Part shown: positions 33,914 through 45,589 of the stretch, piece by piece
How positions within the stretch are numbered: the first letter of the stretch is position 1
Layout of the letters: every line of letters begins with the position of its first letter
DNA from: Medicago truncatula
Taxonomy: Eukaryota > Streptophyta > Magnoliopsida > Fabales > Fabaceae
Reading direction: 5' to 3'
NCBI RefSeq assembly: GCF_003473485.1
Contig: NC_053049.1
Span: 12,896,001 to 12,960,000 of the forward strand
DNA length: 64,000 nucleotides
Program-made: the position numbers and the translations under genes
The notes under the pieces: model-generated
The model's input: the letters and a program-made list of their open reading frames with translations, nothing else
Told to the model about the DNA's origin: nothing
Databases searched by the model: none

Positions 33914-34969
33914 CTGTTAATTTGATGTTGATCATAGCAGTAAACAGTTAGTGCGTTTGAATTTGTTAATTACCAACGTGTTGGCGGTTGAATCTACTCC
34001 TCACTCTCAAGAATATGTATGTGTTTCGTATCCCATTAATCCTTGATTGACATGAGACTGTGTGGACTTGAAAGAGTCGTTAATGCTTGTTGTCGTTGTT
34101 GCAGTAGCACGTGATCCGATTTTGTGTTGAAGATCGATCAATTTGCCAAATTATAGACCCGATTTGCCCTCACAAATGTCTATCGTTAATGGTATTCGTT
34201 TGTTAGAATTAATTAGGGTTGAATCCACTTTGTTGGTCTTTTTTTTTATGTATTACTCGTTAGGGTGGATCTACTTGGATTGACTGTATCATTTTTTTTT
34301 GTCCTCCCAGGTTTTATATAATTTTTTCCTTTTTTTGAATAATATATATGAGCAACTGACAATCGATTAAGTAAAAATTATTTTATTGAATCCTTATTAT
34401 TTTTAGTGTGGACAGAGTGTGGAAGCTAGTAAAGTCAATTGGTTTAAGTGAGATAAGGTGTGTCTTGGTCGATATAGTTGTTGCTTGAGGGTTCATATAA
34501 TGCAGAATTTTAACTTATCTTTGTTACGTGAATAGTTTTGGAGGCTGATATGGATCAATGGGTTTGCATTTTAGAGTTTTAGCTTCTTAGAATAGGTAGG
34601 GTGAGTTCATGTGAAGAGTGGGGACAATTAGGCGTATGTGTGGTAAAATTACTTCCATGATGTTAAAATAGGGGCGAAGATGGGGATTAGAAATTGGTTT
34701 GATGACAACTTGATGATAGTGGAGAGTAATGAGAAAAATACTCCTTTTTTTTTTGCAATGATTCGTGGTTGTAGTGTGGTCCATTGTGTGATATATTTAG
34801 AAGAACTTTTGAGTTATATCAAAATAACTCTATGTCATTTAAGGAGATACGTAGGTTTGGGTTGGATGGGGTGGAGACGATGTCATAGAATTTTGCTTGA
34901 AATGAGATTGTTGTTATTTGATGGACAACATTATTTTTAAGGCTAGCGTTTTTTATAAGTTTCTTTAAA

Positions 34970-35650
34970 GTTGATCATGGTGAAAGGTACCCTGATAAAG
35001 GGGTATATCATCTAGTTGCAAGTGGAGCATGATGTACCTATGGCTCTAAAAAATCTCATTAGGAACAAAGTAGCTCCTCTAAATGTCTCTCTCTTTTCGT
35101 GGAGGCTCTTGAATATCTGAATTCTAATAAATGAAAACTTAGCTTGATGGAGTATTTACAATATGGACTTATTTTTATGTTCTGGCAGATGTGAAAAAGA
35201 GGAGAATTATCTTTTTTATTTTTAGTGTGAATTCTTTGGTAGCATATGACATAATATTCTAAAGTGGTTGGAATTATTGTGTTCTTTCAATTAATTATTG
35301 TGAGGGTACTCTTCATTTCAGTGGTTCTCAATTGTTCCAAAAAAAGTTCGTTTTAGTTTTCAGTTGATTTTGCTGACTTGCATTTGGATTATTTGGAAAG
35401 ACAAAAATTCTTACATTTTTGTCACAAGAACCAGTTTATGGTGTTGTTAGATAAATTATATTTCTCGTTTACTGGATACAAATTGCTAAGCAATCATGTA
35501 TGTATTTTGAGTTGAAATGTTGGTGGAATAATCTTTCTACTTGTCTTGGTTATTCTACTCATGATTTGGTTCTTTTGAATCTATGCATCTTGAACTTTGT
35601 ATTTTCCTTTATTGGACACATCTTGTGCTTGAAGGGTTTTTAATATAATT
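34970..35650 (+). pseudogene. Decayed L1-type LINE fragment (zf-RVT region)
   Basis: In shifting plus-strand frames one can read APLNVSLFSWRLL, INENLAW, GLIFMFW and LLTCIWIIWKDKN, the usual run of the zinc-binding region at the C-terminus of plant L1 reverse transcriptases. There are many stops and frameshifts. It lies inside the Helitron. Confidence 0.55.
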
Positions 35651-35788
35651 GATTTGAGGTCTCCATACAAACAAAATTTACCCCAGTCAAGACACCAACT
35701 ACATCAATATATAATTTATTTCATGTTGTTAGAAAGGGATGCGAGTTTGAAATTAGTTTGATGATAAAAATATGATTCAAATTACATT

Positions 35789-36201
35789 TCATGTCGTAAA
35801 AATTATTGAAAACATCATATGCAGTGTAAACGAATACATGTTTGTAGGGACCAAAGAAGATTTAGGTATTTTGATTTTTGTGTTAATTGTAAAATTCACT
35901 TTGTATTCGTTGTGTGATGGTCTATACAAACCACTGTTGTAAGCAAAATCAAATGAGAAAATCGTGAACACCATTCCCTCTTGAAGCTGCTCCTTGAACT
36001 TGTAGATCAATGTTCTTCGTATAAACGCACCTATTCGATCACCCTAGATATGAACAAAAAAAAAACAAAAACGGTATGAAAAAAGTACCTTTCAATCCAT
36101 TAGAACCAACTCCATAGAAAATGATATTTTTATTTTTGTAGTCTTGAGCAAACCAAGCACGAACAACCCTCACAACCAATGTCCACGATTATTTTCTTAG
36201 C
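35789..36201 (-). pseudogene. RPA1-like OB-fold fragment, Helitron-borne
   Basis: Two exons can be read on the minus strand. The first (about 36201-36088) encodes WTLVVRVVRAWFAQDYKNK and ends at donor AAAG|GTACTT. The second (36043-35789) starts at acceptor ATATCTAG and encodes GDRIGAFIRRTLIYKFKEQL then GMVFTIFSFDF and YRPSHNEYKVNF. This is the first DNA-binding OB domain of the RPA70-like proteins common in legume genomes and in plant Helitrons. No start codon and only one domain, so it is a fragment. It matches the Helitron's strand. Confidence 0.7.
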
Positions 36202-37243
36202 GAAACATTAGAGCTGAAGTTGTGTTTCGTAAACATTTTTCTTTGCAATTGAAAAAATTAAAGAAATTATTTAGAATATAGATATCAGAGAACCATAGAA
36301 CAGAAAAAGAAGAACTATATTTTGTGATTGTTGTGTACTCGTACCAAAAACGCTACTATTGATATAGAAAAATAGTACCATAACGGTTAATATCTATTAA
36401 TTATTATTTTGACCGTTTTAAAATTAATATTATCAACGTATTTAATATTATAAAATGTGCATTAAACGATTAGATTATATTTCATGTAACCTACAAAAAA
36501 TTAACTTCATAACATTTAAAATTTAATAATATCTTATTAATATTAAGTAATATAATTTTGTAACAAATAAAAATTAATTATATAACCTTAAAAACTAATT
36601 ACTACAATTAAATTTTTAATTAGTAGGTTACTGTCATAGTGTAACGGACCAAAATTCAAAATATAATTTATTCAAGTTATTTATTATAATTTTGTAACCT
36701 ACCAAATTTTTAATGTACCATATAAATGTTAATTGAATAATAATTATATTAATAATCATTTGATTGTAACGTACAAATTTTTAATGTAACATATAAATTT
36801 TAATCGAAACAATTATTATATTAATAATGATTTGATTGTAACCAACTGTGTATTTTATGTACAATTTAATGATTAATAAAAAAAGGTTTTTAATAATAAT
36901 TATAATTATTAAGCTTGTATTAAAAATTAGGAGAAATTTTTGGAACAAATGCCAAGTAGGATTATGATGATGTGGACATTTTTAGAGGAGAGGATTTTGA
37001 AATAGGCTATTTCTAAAAACTCTAAATTGTTAGCATAAAGATACGTCGTTTACCTCCTGTAAAATATTTTTATTTTTATTTTTTTTATCATAAATTTTAA
37101 TTTTTGTATGGCCTATTAAAGCGATTTTTTGAAAAAAAATAAATTATTTTACAGGATATAAATCAAAAAAAATATTTTACTGAGGATAAACCTGGAAATT
37201 GTATATATTACAGGGGATAAAGCACCATTAACACTACTTCTGT

Positions 37244-37302
37244 CGTAAGCATAGCTTAGACCGGATTAAAAAGCACCGTTTATATGGAAGAAAAAAAATA
37301 TA
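37244..37302 (-). promoter_or_regulatory. Displaced original promoter segment of the SR gene
   Basis: Before the MITE inserted, this sequence joined the SR 5'UTR at the TACTTCTGT target. A TATAAA on the minus strand (37279-37284) lies 36 bp from that joint, so the original start of transcription may have been just upstream of the insertion point. This is inference from spacing; many SR genes lack a TATA box. Confidence 0.35.
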
Positions 37303-38482
37303 TGAGTAAAAAAGCAATTACCCCTGAAATTGTAAGTTTCGTCAATTATCTTTCTGAATTTAACAAAACTTCAATTACCCCTTAAAATTGCACAACGTTA
37401 ATCAATTTATCTCATCCGTCAAATTCATATGTAAGTCAACATGACGTTTTGCAAATACCCACCCTGAAGTTTTGCATTTATGTGCAAAATGTCCCTTGAA
37501 AATTTATATTTTTTTCTTATCTTAAAAGTGACTGCATTATCACTGAATTGTAGAGCATATTAGCTAAGCTTCTACGATATACAACCATATATGTTCCCTG
37601 AAACGATCAAACATTAACCATATATTAGAGCTTAATGATATGAACGTCAGCATAACAAAGTACAACCACACATGTCAGATGGAAAACTAATGCATAACAT
37701 ACATAATAAAGCACATAAATGACATATGATTGACATAACCAAGAAGTCAAAATATATCGCTTTGCTATTGCTCATTTTAACCACACCAAAAATTTCCACT
37801 TCCTTTATATTGTGAGCACTGCACACTCTACACCAACACACTTCTCTCACTTTCAAGAAAAAATACATATACTTGTTACTTCTCTCACTTTATAAAAGAT
37901 CTTGAAGGAAACATGGTATTCTTCCCCTGATAGGATTCAAAGAAATGGTAATAATATTATATTATGTATATTTCACTATGTTTTATTAAGAGAATAAAAA
38001 AAAAAAAACATGATAGCCACCATCCTTTTGATCTCTAATGGGGTGAAGGACAACTTGAAAAAGAAAAAACAACATCTGATGTTGGAACAAAGAAATGTTT
38101 TTATGTTTGTTTTGTAAATATTCTTGAGTTTTGAACATTATTGTAGGGTTTACCAAATATTGTCAATTTGTTTTACCATACTGCCAATATATTGTTGTAT
38201 ACCGACAAAACTTAGCTAATATGCTCCACAATTCACTGATAATGCAGTCATTTTTAAGGATAAGAAAAAAATATAAATTTTCAAGTTCAGGATGCATTTT
38301 ACACATAAGTGCAAAACTTCAAGGGTGTATTTGCAAAACGTCATGTTGACCAACAGAAGAATTTGACGGATGGGGTAAATTGATTAACGTTGTGCAATTT
38401 CAGGGGGTAATTGAAGTTTTGTTAATTTTAGGGCGGTAATTGATGAAACTTACAATTTCGGGGGTAGTTGCCTATTTAGTCA
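37303..38482. mobile_element. Foldback MULE-like element (1180 bp)
   Basis: Left TGAGTAAAAAAGCAATTACC and right (reverse complement TGACTAAATAGGCAACTACC) begin inverted repeats of about 190 bp, including TTGCACAACGTTAATCAATT and CATGACGTTTTGCAAATAC in both arms. A perfect 10-bp direct repeat AAAAAATATA flanks it (37293-37302 and 38483-38492). The 0.8-kb interior has no coding capacity that I recognise. Confidence 0.82.
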
Positions 38483-38559
38483 AAAAAATATATTCTCACA
38501 TTTTTTGAAGAAAATTGCTCTTCTCCCAACAAAAAACACTCCCTCCCAACTGAATCGAC

Positions 38560-38660
38560 GAAAGTATCTCTGCGCGACTTAAGTCACGCAAAGTACTTTC
38601 CGTGTGAGTTAACTCACGCTCCTTTGGCCGTTGGCGTGACTTAACTCACGCTCTTTTCTG
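38560..38660. repeat. Palindrome repeat, GTGACTTAAGTCAC word (copy 2)
   Basis: GCGACTTAAGTCACGC (about 38575), GTGAGTTAACTCAC (38604) and GCGTGACTTAACTCACGC (38634) are variants of one palindrome, preceded by GAAAGTATCTCTG as in the related block at 23430. Confidence 0.7.
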
Positions 38661-39538
38661 CACCACATAAAACACTTTTTTTGAACGGTGCTCAGATGGT
38701 AAAACTTGTTTTTTGCACGTATTTTGACACACCATAATGGTTAGATACAACCTAGGCATCCATTCCCCTGTAAATATCCTTCCAACATTCGCCATTTCTC
38801 ACACCATAATCTCACATTTTCTCCTCTTCACTCTCTCATCCTCTTCCTTCTACACCAACAATATTTTTTTTCATCGTTAGTCTTTCATAGAAAGAGTCCT
38901 CTTTGAAAATTTAAGACATTGTATGAACGGTCAATGAGAATGCCAACTCACTACAAAGAAGTGTGGTCTGTATGAGTATCATGTTGACCATCGAGGTCTC
39001 TTTCGCCTTAGACAAGAAACATACCTTACCCCCAACCTCCTTCTCCCCCACCATTTATTTCTCCTTCCCCTTCCCCCATCACCTTGCACCATTGGTTTAG
39101 CTTTATCCTAGAGATTTAGTTTTACCCTAGAGGTTTAGCTTTACCCCAATCCCCTTCTCCCCTCCCCACAGATTTTGCTTTTCCTCCATCTTCTTCTGAA
39201 ACAAATGTACTTTTACCCTAATCCCCCTTCCCTAGACAAGAAACATACCTTATTATAAATATATCGATATAATAATAAAAATAAGATTTTATGTGTATCA
39301 ATTTTGTTCTTTATTTTTTATATATATCTGCATTTATTTATTTTATGATTTTGGCATCTAAATAATATAATGTCTTCGAAGACTAATTAAACCCAGCTTT
39401 AATTCGAATAAAGTTGTGTATTGAATAAATTCGAATAAAGTTGCACAATATCAATTCAAAAAATACACAATTTTATTTAGTTTTAATTTCATCTACATTA
39501 CATAACATTCTCCCTAAATATATGTGGTATCATCATGA
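38661..39538. other. Gene-free stretch
   Basis: No coding region. A pyrimidine-rich stretch with repeated AGCTTTACCC/AGTTTTACCC phrases lies at about 39020-39240. Confidence 0.4.
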
Positions 39539-39930
39539 TGTTGGATTTAAGTTTAATTATTGGAAGTTTGCAGAAAATGTTGTCATTGAAGTCTCTTATA
39601 CTTCGGGTAGAAATTTGAAACTTCCTTTGATAAGTCAAAGAATGAAGAGAACACAACACATGTATTCTATTAAATCAACTATATAAGTTTTCACATCGAA
39701 TTCCTTCACATAGGATGAGTAAATGAATGAGGTGCATTCTCTTACGCCCCACTCATCCTATACAAAAGAAGTCGATGTGAAAACTTATATAGTTGATTCG
39801 CAAGAATACATGTTGTGCTCTCTTCATTCTTTGACTTTTGAAGGAATATACAAATCTCTACCTTAAGTACCAGACACTTCAATGCCTACATAGTCGGCAA
39901 ACTAACAAGAATTAAACTTAAATTCCAACA
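39539..39930. repeat. Long inverted repeat (hairpin), arms about 170-180 bp
   Basis: The left arm 39539-39720 and right arm 39761-39930 are imperfect reverse complements, with blocks such as AAGTCAAAGAATGAAGAG, TCAACTATATAAGTTTTCAC and TAGGATGAGT in both. The loop is about 40 nt. A transcript would fold into a long double-stranded hairpin. It lies just beyond the 3' end of the broken ORF at 39958-40278. Confidence 0.8.
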
Positions 39931-39957
39931 AAATAAAGACACTACATAATAATGACG

Positions 39958-40278
39958 TTACGATGGCAGAATCAAACGCTTGAGAATATCTTTAGGCGAT
40001 CTTAGCAACGTAACATACATATCGATCCACAGGAACATGCTCCTCACGTCGTCGTCGTTCGTTAACTCCGGTCGACTGAACGTTATTCTCCCATCATCGT
40101 ACGATGGACATTCATACCAAACGTATTCCACCCTCCTTGTGTCTCTGGGGTTGAGTTCTTCGTTGATTTCATTTAGTTGATCATTGAGACCTTTTAACAT
40201 GACATTAATGTACCGAACCTTGAACAACTAAGGATTTCCACCGTTGACGCGTATGCAAACCCTGAACAAATCAGCCAT
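39958..40278 (-). pseudogene. Broken N-terminal ORF, MULE-transposase-like
   Basis: Reading from ATG at 40278 gives MADLFRVCIRVNGGNP, then an in-frame TAG, then LFKVRYINVMLKGLNDQLNE and RRVEYVWYECPSYDDGRI to a terminal stop at 39958. The second part (DDDVRSMFLWIDMYVTL) resembles the N-terminal segment of legume MuDR-type transposase proteins as I remember them; the assignment is tentative. The internal stop and short length make it a pseudogene. Confidence 0.5.
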
Positions 40279-41223
40279 TGCTTCAAATCTACACCATAAA
40301 AATTAAACAATCAATGAAAAACTCATTCAAACATTTCATCAAACACTTGGAGTGCAAATTATACATAAACCCTAAAACTCATAACTACAACATAAACATG
40401 CAAACATCTAAACAATTTAGTGATATAAGTCATTTACAATTAACATTGTATAATATTTTTCAAATTTACAATAGAAGTTGTTACAAGGATAATATTGAGA
40501 TTTTAATTAATCTAAGGATAATTTTAACAATGCAATAAAATTTTAAAGAGATCATCTCTCATCGTCTCTGAAAAACTTCAATTTAAGGGAAGCAGAAAAG
40601 TGAATCTTGAAGGGATTTTGTCCCCTCCTCCCACATTTAAAAATTAAATCAAATACATCAAATTAAAAATATTTTCTTTCCTCCTCTCCACTCCAAAACT
40701 CTCGAACCAAACATACCCTTAAGTTCAGTTAGAAAAGTGCATATAGTACATTATTTAAGTTATCATTCTATAAAAATGTTGAATTAACTACGCTTGCAAT
40801 TGACTAACAAAATAATTAATTAAGCAAGTCCCTTGGCAAACCTAAAAACATTACCCGCTTCATCTTTAATACACTTCACTTGATTAGAATCTCTTGTCTT
40901 TCTTTCTCTTCCTTTAGCAAACCTAAAAAATATATTTTTCTCCCTCTTTAATGCCTAAAAATTGGTATGAATCGGTAAATAATTTGAGTTCATTCTTCTT
41001 TCACCGTCATCTTAGTATCATTTTAACTCTCTTATAATTTTTTGAAGTTTCAACATTTATACTACTAGATCAATCTTTAAAGCTTTTCCTTTTAATTTTA
41101 ACTTTATTCCCCATTTTTTTTTCCACCAACAAGATTCTTTACCTTCAAGTCCAAGACATCTTGATTCTCTCATACTAAATAATAGTAGTAGTAAAAAAAA
41201 GGAAATGCTAACAATTGTCGTTA
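40279..41223. other. Gene-free stretch
   Basis: AT-rich intergenic DNA without a recognisable coding region. Confidence 0.4.
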
Positions 41224-41608
41224 GGCTTTGTTTGCGAATTTGGAGGGGAGGGGAAGAGAAGGTTTTGAGGGGTGGAAAATATAAGAAAAAATGGAGAAAT
41301 CTTTCAAAAAATTTAAAAGAGTAGTATTTTAGAGAATTATAAATTAATGCATATGATGACTATATTTTTAATTTTAAAAATAATATAACAATATATATTA
41401 AATTTGAAGAATTCATATAAACCCTCCAAAGCCCCCAAAAATCCTTCTCCAATACAATTTTTTAGTTCCCCCAAATGAGGAGGGTTTAATATTTTGAAGA
41501 AAAGTTAACCCCCCAAAGTCTCCCATTTTCCTCTATTTTTTCCAATTGCTCATTCATTTTTTTTCCAAGTCTTCCCCTCCCTTCCTCTCCAAACTCGCAA
41601 ACAAAACC
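41224..41608. mobile_element. Tourist-like (PIF/Harbinger) MITE (385 bp)
   Basis: Termini GGCTTTGTTTGCGAATTTGG and (reverse complement) GGTTTTGTTTGCGAGTTTGG, flanked by TTA on both sides (41221-41223 and 41609-41611). GGAGGGGAGGGGAAG-type purine blocks mirror each other inside. Non-coding. Confidence 0.85.
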
Positions 41609-43107
41609 TTAATGCATTTGATAAGATGTTTAAAGTGATAATTTTATCTTAAAAATTATGTATTCAACACATTGAAACGTTAAAAAGTAACTTTTTTTTT
41701 TTTATCATAAAATTAGGTGAGTGTAGAAACTATGTGAGTGTATGGAAAGAGTCATAATGGAAAATCCAAGTCTAAATATTCTTTTCCCACGTGTACATAA
41801 ACATTCGACCAATTCGACCAATCCTATTTCCAAGGATGTAGAAATATTCATGTCTCAAAACATAATATTGACATGGTCGTCCCATAAAACTTTTTGAATC
41901 CTACGTTACTGCCTTCACCATGTCCCCATTTTCATTCTCTCTCTAGCAATAATTCTTGTCATTATTTTCTTTAGGTAAAATTTTGTTAAGGAAACTAAAA
42001 GAAGAAATTGTAAGTCAAAAAAGACACTTTTTAAATTTTTAATGTATTGATTATACAACTTTCAATAAAAATATTACTATATTTACTTCCTTAACCAGTG
42101 CCCCGGAGGCATCGGTTAACATTTTCGTTTTCTATATTACAAAAAGCAGTATCACATTCAACTACAAGAAGTATATCACCTGGAGCTAAACATCTGCAGA
42201 AATTTCTATACGTTAAAAATCAAGTTTAAAAATTATGGTGCAATTTTTATATTGACTTTTTTATAAAGTTCTTCGGTTATTGATATAATCTTAAAATTCA
42301 CCTTATATTTAACTTGCTTTTTCATTGTTTATCTTGTTATTCAAACGAGCTACTACATATAAAAACAAAACCAATTATTTGTGCAATCCATATATAGGTG
42401 TACCTACCCACACATTATTCTCTCAAATGCTCAATAGATCCAAAAATACACCACGTGCTATAAAGAGCCTAAAGTGAAATGATAATAACATAGTTGCAAA
42501 AAATAAATAAATAAAAATATTAATTATGCTCTTTAAGTAAAAAGTATTGCCAATATATTTTCATTCCAAAGATGTTTAATTACAATCACAAATATACTTT
42601 GGCATATCTATCTATATAATTTGCAGCAACTCAAATTAACATAGTTGCATCCAAGACTTTACATATAAAATCGATTTGAAATGAGAGTTCATTTTTCAGC
42701 CAAATTTTCATTTATCATTAATTTCATATTCTTTGGCATAATTAAACTAAACTTTTCTCATATAAAACTAAAGTTTTGTTCTGTATGTACATACATGCTA
42801 TAAGAACATAGTCTTCAACTCTTCATCATATAACATAAGAGTTTATGCTCTTGATTAACTTTTTGAAAAGATGCCCATAACAAATTTTTAGCAGGCATCA
42901 ATCAAAATAAGCCAAGAAGCACCATTATGATTATCAATATCATTACATGCATGTTTGGATTGAGGAGAATTTCAACGAAATCACGGTGACACCATGATAA
43001 TTTTTTTTCATTCTCCAAAGTTTAGTTTCTACCAAAATCAGAGTGATCCATCGTGATTCCATTGGACTTGCCGTTAATCCAAACACGAATTTCATGTTCT
43101 TCCAATT
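41609..43107. other. Intergenic, 3' side of the ERF gene
   Basis: No gene. It contains a TTAACCAGTGCCCCGG...GGTTAACATTT fragment at about 42092-42126, related to the palindrome at 28677, and the probable 3'UTR of the ERF gene next to 43107. Confidence 0.4.
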
Positions 43108-44025
43108 TTACTTCTTGCTACCATAATAAGGAGAGGCATAACCATTACAAGGGGATCCACAACTATTATATGGAGAAGCATAACCACTATAAGGTGAACC
43201 ACAATCATAAGGAGAACTAGAGAAAGTTGGAGGCACAAGAACAGAAGAAGATACCTTAAACCTCTTACTACTTGAACCTTCACAAATATCAGAACTATCA
43301 TCATCAATCCACCCCATGAGTTGTTCCAAAAAACCTTGATCACCAACATTAATATTAGCATTATTGTTAATCTCTCCTATATCAGATCCATCAGAATCTA
43401 ACCCTAGATTCTGAAATCCAAACCATTCAGAGCTACAATCAGAAACCCTAGAAGGGTCACCATCATTAGAGGGAACAATGATACTAGGCTGCACAACTTT
43501 CTCTATGTTCTTCATATCCAAAGCAGATATTTGATTGTAATTATGATTCCTACGGTTGAATATGCTAGCAAAAGTAAAATGATCACTCACTCTACTCTTT
43601 GAAAACTTGTTGTTATTATGATCACTTGTTCTTGCCATAATACTTTGAAGATTCTTGCTCAATTTTGCTTTCAATGAAGCAAAAGTTAAACTGTTTTTTG
43701 CTTCATTTGTTTGTGGTGATGATACTAATCCTTGATCATCACTGCATGGTGTTGTACCGTCTGTTGATACTGCTAGGGCGAAGTTGGTTCGAGCATTTTC
43801 TCCGCGTAAAGCTCGAGCAGCTTCGTCGTAAGCTCGAGCAGCTTCTTCTGGTGTGTCATAGGTTCCAAGCCATAATCTTACATGTTGAGATGAGTCTTTG
43901 ATCTCAGCTACCCATCTACCTGATGGCCTTTGTCTCACACCAATGAATCTTCTCATGTTCGGTTTTTTTGATTTGGTTATGTTGTTTGTAGCAGAAGCAT
44001 ATTTTGTAGCTTCAGTTCCAGACAT
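43108..44025 (-). CDS. AP2/ERF transcription factor
   Basis: Single exon, 305 aa, minus strand. A single AP2/ERF DNA-binding domain spans about residues 25-84 ([52 protein letters not shown]), preceded by a basic KSKKPNMRR segment that may serve in nuclear import. Key AP2 residues are present ([26 protein letters not shown] and RTNF). The [16 protein letters not shown] form is that of the ERF group holding RAP2.11 and the legume ERN factors; the exact orthologue is uncertain. ERFs bind GCC-box or related DNA. The centre is acidic ([24 protein letters not shown]), a possible activation region. The C-terminus has an unusual SPY/GYASPY low-complexity repeat. The A-rich sequence just before ATG is a usual plant leader. 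Confidence 0.93.
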   Translation of the reverse strand: MSGTEATKYASATNNITKSKKPNMRRFIGVRQRPSGRWVAEIKDSSQHVRLWLGTYDTPEEAARAYDEAARALRGENARTNFALAVSTDGTTPCSDDQGLVSSPQTNEAKNSLTFASLKAKLSKNLQSIMARTSDHNNNKFSKSRVSDHFTFASIFNRRNHNYNQISALDMKNIEKVVQPSIIVPSNDGDPSRVSDCSSEWFGFQNLGLDSDGSDIGEINNNANINVGDQGFLEQLMGWIDDDSSDICEGSSSKRFKVSSSVLVPPTFSSSPYDCGSPYSGYASPYNSCGSPCNGYASPYYGSKK

Positions 44026-44137
44026 AATTTTTTTTTTGCTTAGATTGGCTAAAAAAATTGTTGAGTTTGGATTTGAGTGTTGTTTTGGAAGTGGAGTTTA
44101 TATTATTGGAATGATAAATATTGGTGATATGTTGTAG

Positions 44138-44145
44138 TATTTATA
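44138..44145 (-). promoter_or_regulatory. Candidate TATA box of the ERF gene
   Basis: TATAAATA on the minus strand lies about 113 bp upstream of the ERF start codon, a usual distance for an intronless plant gene with a leader of about 80 nt. Confidence 0.5.
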
Positions 44146-45589
44146 TGTGTAAAGTTTTGGAATTCAGTGAAATATGATTGCAAGAATATAGAATATACCC
44201 ATCTCATCAATTTTTTTATTTGTGCACGTATGTCTTCAAGTGTCTAACATTTTTAATACTTATATTGTGTGCTTGATTTGTACTTGCAAGTTGATCTCCT
44301 TTCAACTTGGATGAGTTTATTTGGTTAGTGAGAATTCTTCCAACTTGGTAATATGTACACTGTTGGTATTTTGGGACAATCTAAATCAATCATTATATTG
44401 AACTAAGAACAAATACACAAGTTAGTTTGAACACCGCAGCTTCACTCACAACCTTAAAATATTATCAATGTGGCCTTCTAATGTGGTCTTTTAACTCACA
44501 CTTTTCACATAAATATTCTCTCCTTCAAGTATGAGATTCTCTGCATCTTTGATCTAACATCAAGAACCACTCTTGCACCTTAATAAGTCAAACCAAACTC
44601 TGATACAACTTATGGGACTTGAGGGGAATCTAAAATATATGAGAATCATCACATTCGGTTAAAATTCGATGCACACATCACATCTTCATTCATAACCTTA
44701 AATATCAGATACAACGCCCCTTTCAGTCATATGAAGTTCAACAACTACTTTTCCAATACATATGTGTGACCTCTAACTCACATTTTTCCCATCAATTGTT
44801 GAGTGTATTAACAAATATGCGTGTTTATACATATAAATGGATTTTGACAAATAATTTGAGTTCGAGTAGTTTACATTTCGTCTTCACCAAATCATATCCG
44901 GATAATCCATAAAGTTGATTTGAGATTAAACATAAACATCAATTAATTCATCACACATTTAATGTGTGGAATCCAAATCCCTTGGAACGTTAAAGTTGTT
45001 GACTTGTGACTTAGAAGTTACATGTATATAAATAAGTTTAAGGTTGTATACATCTATACTCTCTAAAATTCATTTGATGGGAGTCTCATACATCAGATCG
45101 CCATTGATATAATAAATAAACAAAATGTGCAAATTTCGATCGTTGATTGAACAACTCATATTTCGACCTTCAATCATCGGTCGAAATATGCAAATGTTGG
45201 AATTATGACAAAAGATAATCCAAATTCCAAAATATCAGCCTTCTAGAGGTTTGTGTTTACAGTTTTGTGATTTTATGGCTTGTTGTTAATGATTTATATG
45301 GTGAAGTTAAAAAATATAGTACTAAGTGAATAACCAGGTCAACGTTTCCTCTTTGGGATTAATGGTACGTAGGACTATTAAGGTGGTCAATTAATATTTT
45401 GCTAAAGTCCAAATTGAACCGTGTTAATCAGTAGTAGCCACTAAATCTTCCAAATTCAAATTATTTTTACAACGTATGCCTGCAATCTGCGCCAAGAAAC
45501 AGGATATATCCGCCAACTTCAAGTAATATTGATGCATGTAAATTTTTTGTATTTGTAATTTTGCATAACTATTTTTTATTTTATCTTTT
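44146..45589. other. ERF upstream region, no gene
   Basis: No supported gene. The proximal part is the probable ERF promoter. TTCGACCTTCAATCATCGGT and related direct and inverted ATTTCG phrases occur at about 45130-45195. Confidence 0.4.

Larger units (their letters stand above)
33196..37041 (-). mobile_element. Helitron (3.85 kb) carrying gene fragments
   Basis: On the minus strand the element starts TCTTTATGCTAACAATTTAG, preceded by A, and ends with a hairpin CCCGTGC-TTG-GCACGGG, then GCGTTACA and CTAG, followed by T. The 5'-TC, 3' hairpin plus CTRR end and A|T insertion site are the Helitron hallmarks. It lies inside a MITE whose two halves resume exactly at its edges, which independently fixes both boundaries. 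It carries RPA1-like exons on the same strand and decayed LINE sequence, but no Rep/helicase. Confidence 0.75.
33164..37234. mobile_element. MULE-type MITE, family copy 2, split by a Helitron
   Basis: The left piece 33164-33195 (GGGTTAACAGAGCAGCTTTA...) and right piece 37042-37234 (...GGGGATAAAGCACCATTAAC) match the two ends of the MITE at 13711-14087. A perfect 9-bp duplication TACTTCTGT flanks the whole (33155-33163 and 37235-37243). The remaining 225 bp would be a normal-size family member, so the Helitron between them is a later insertion. Confidence 0.85.
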
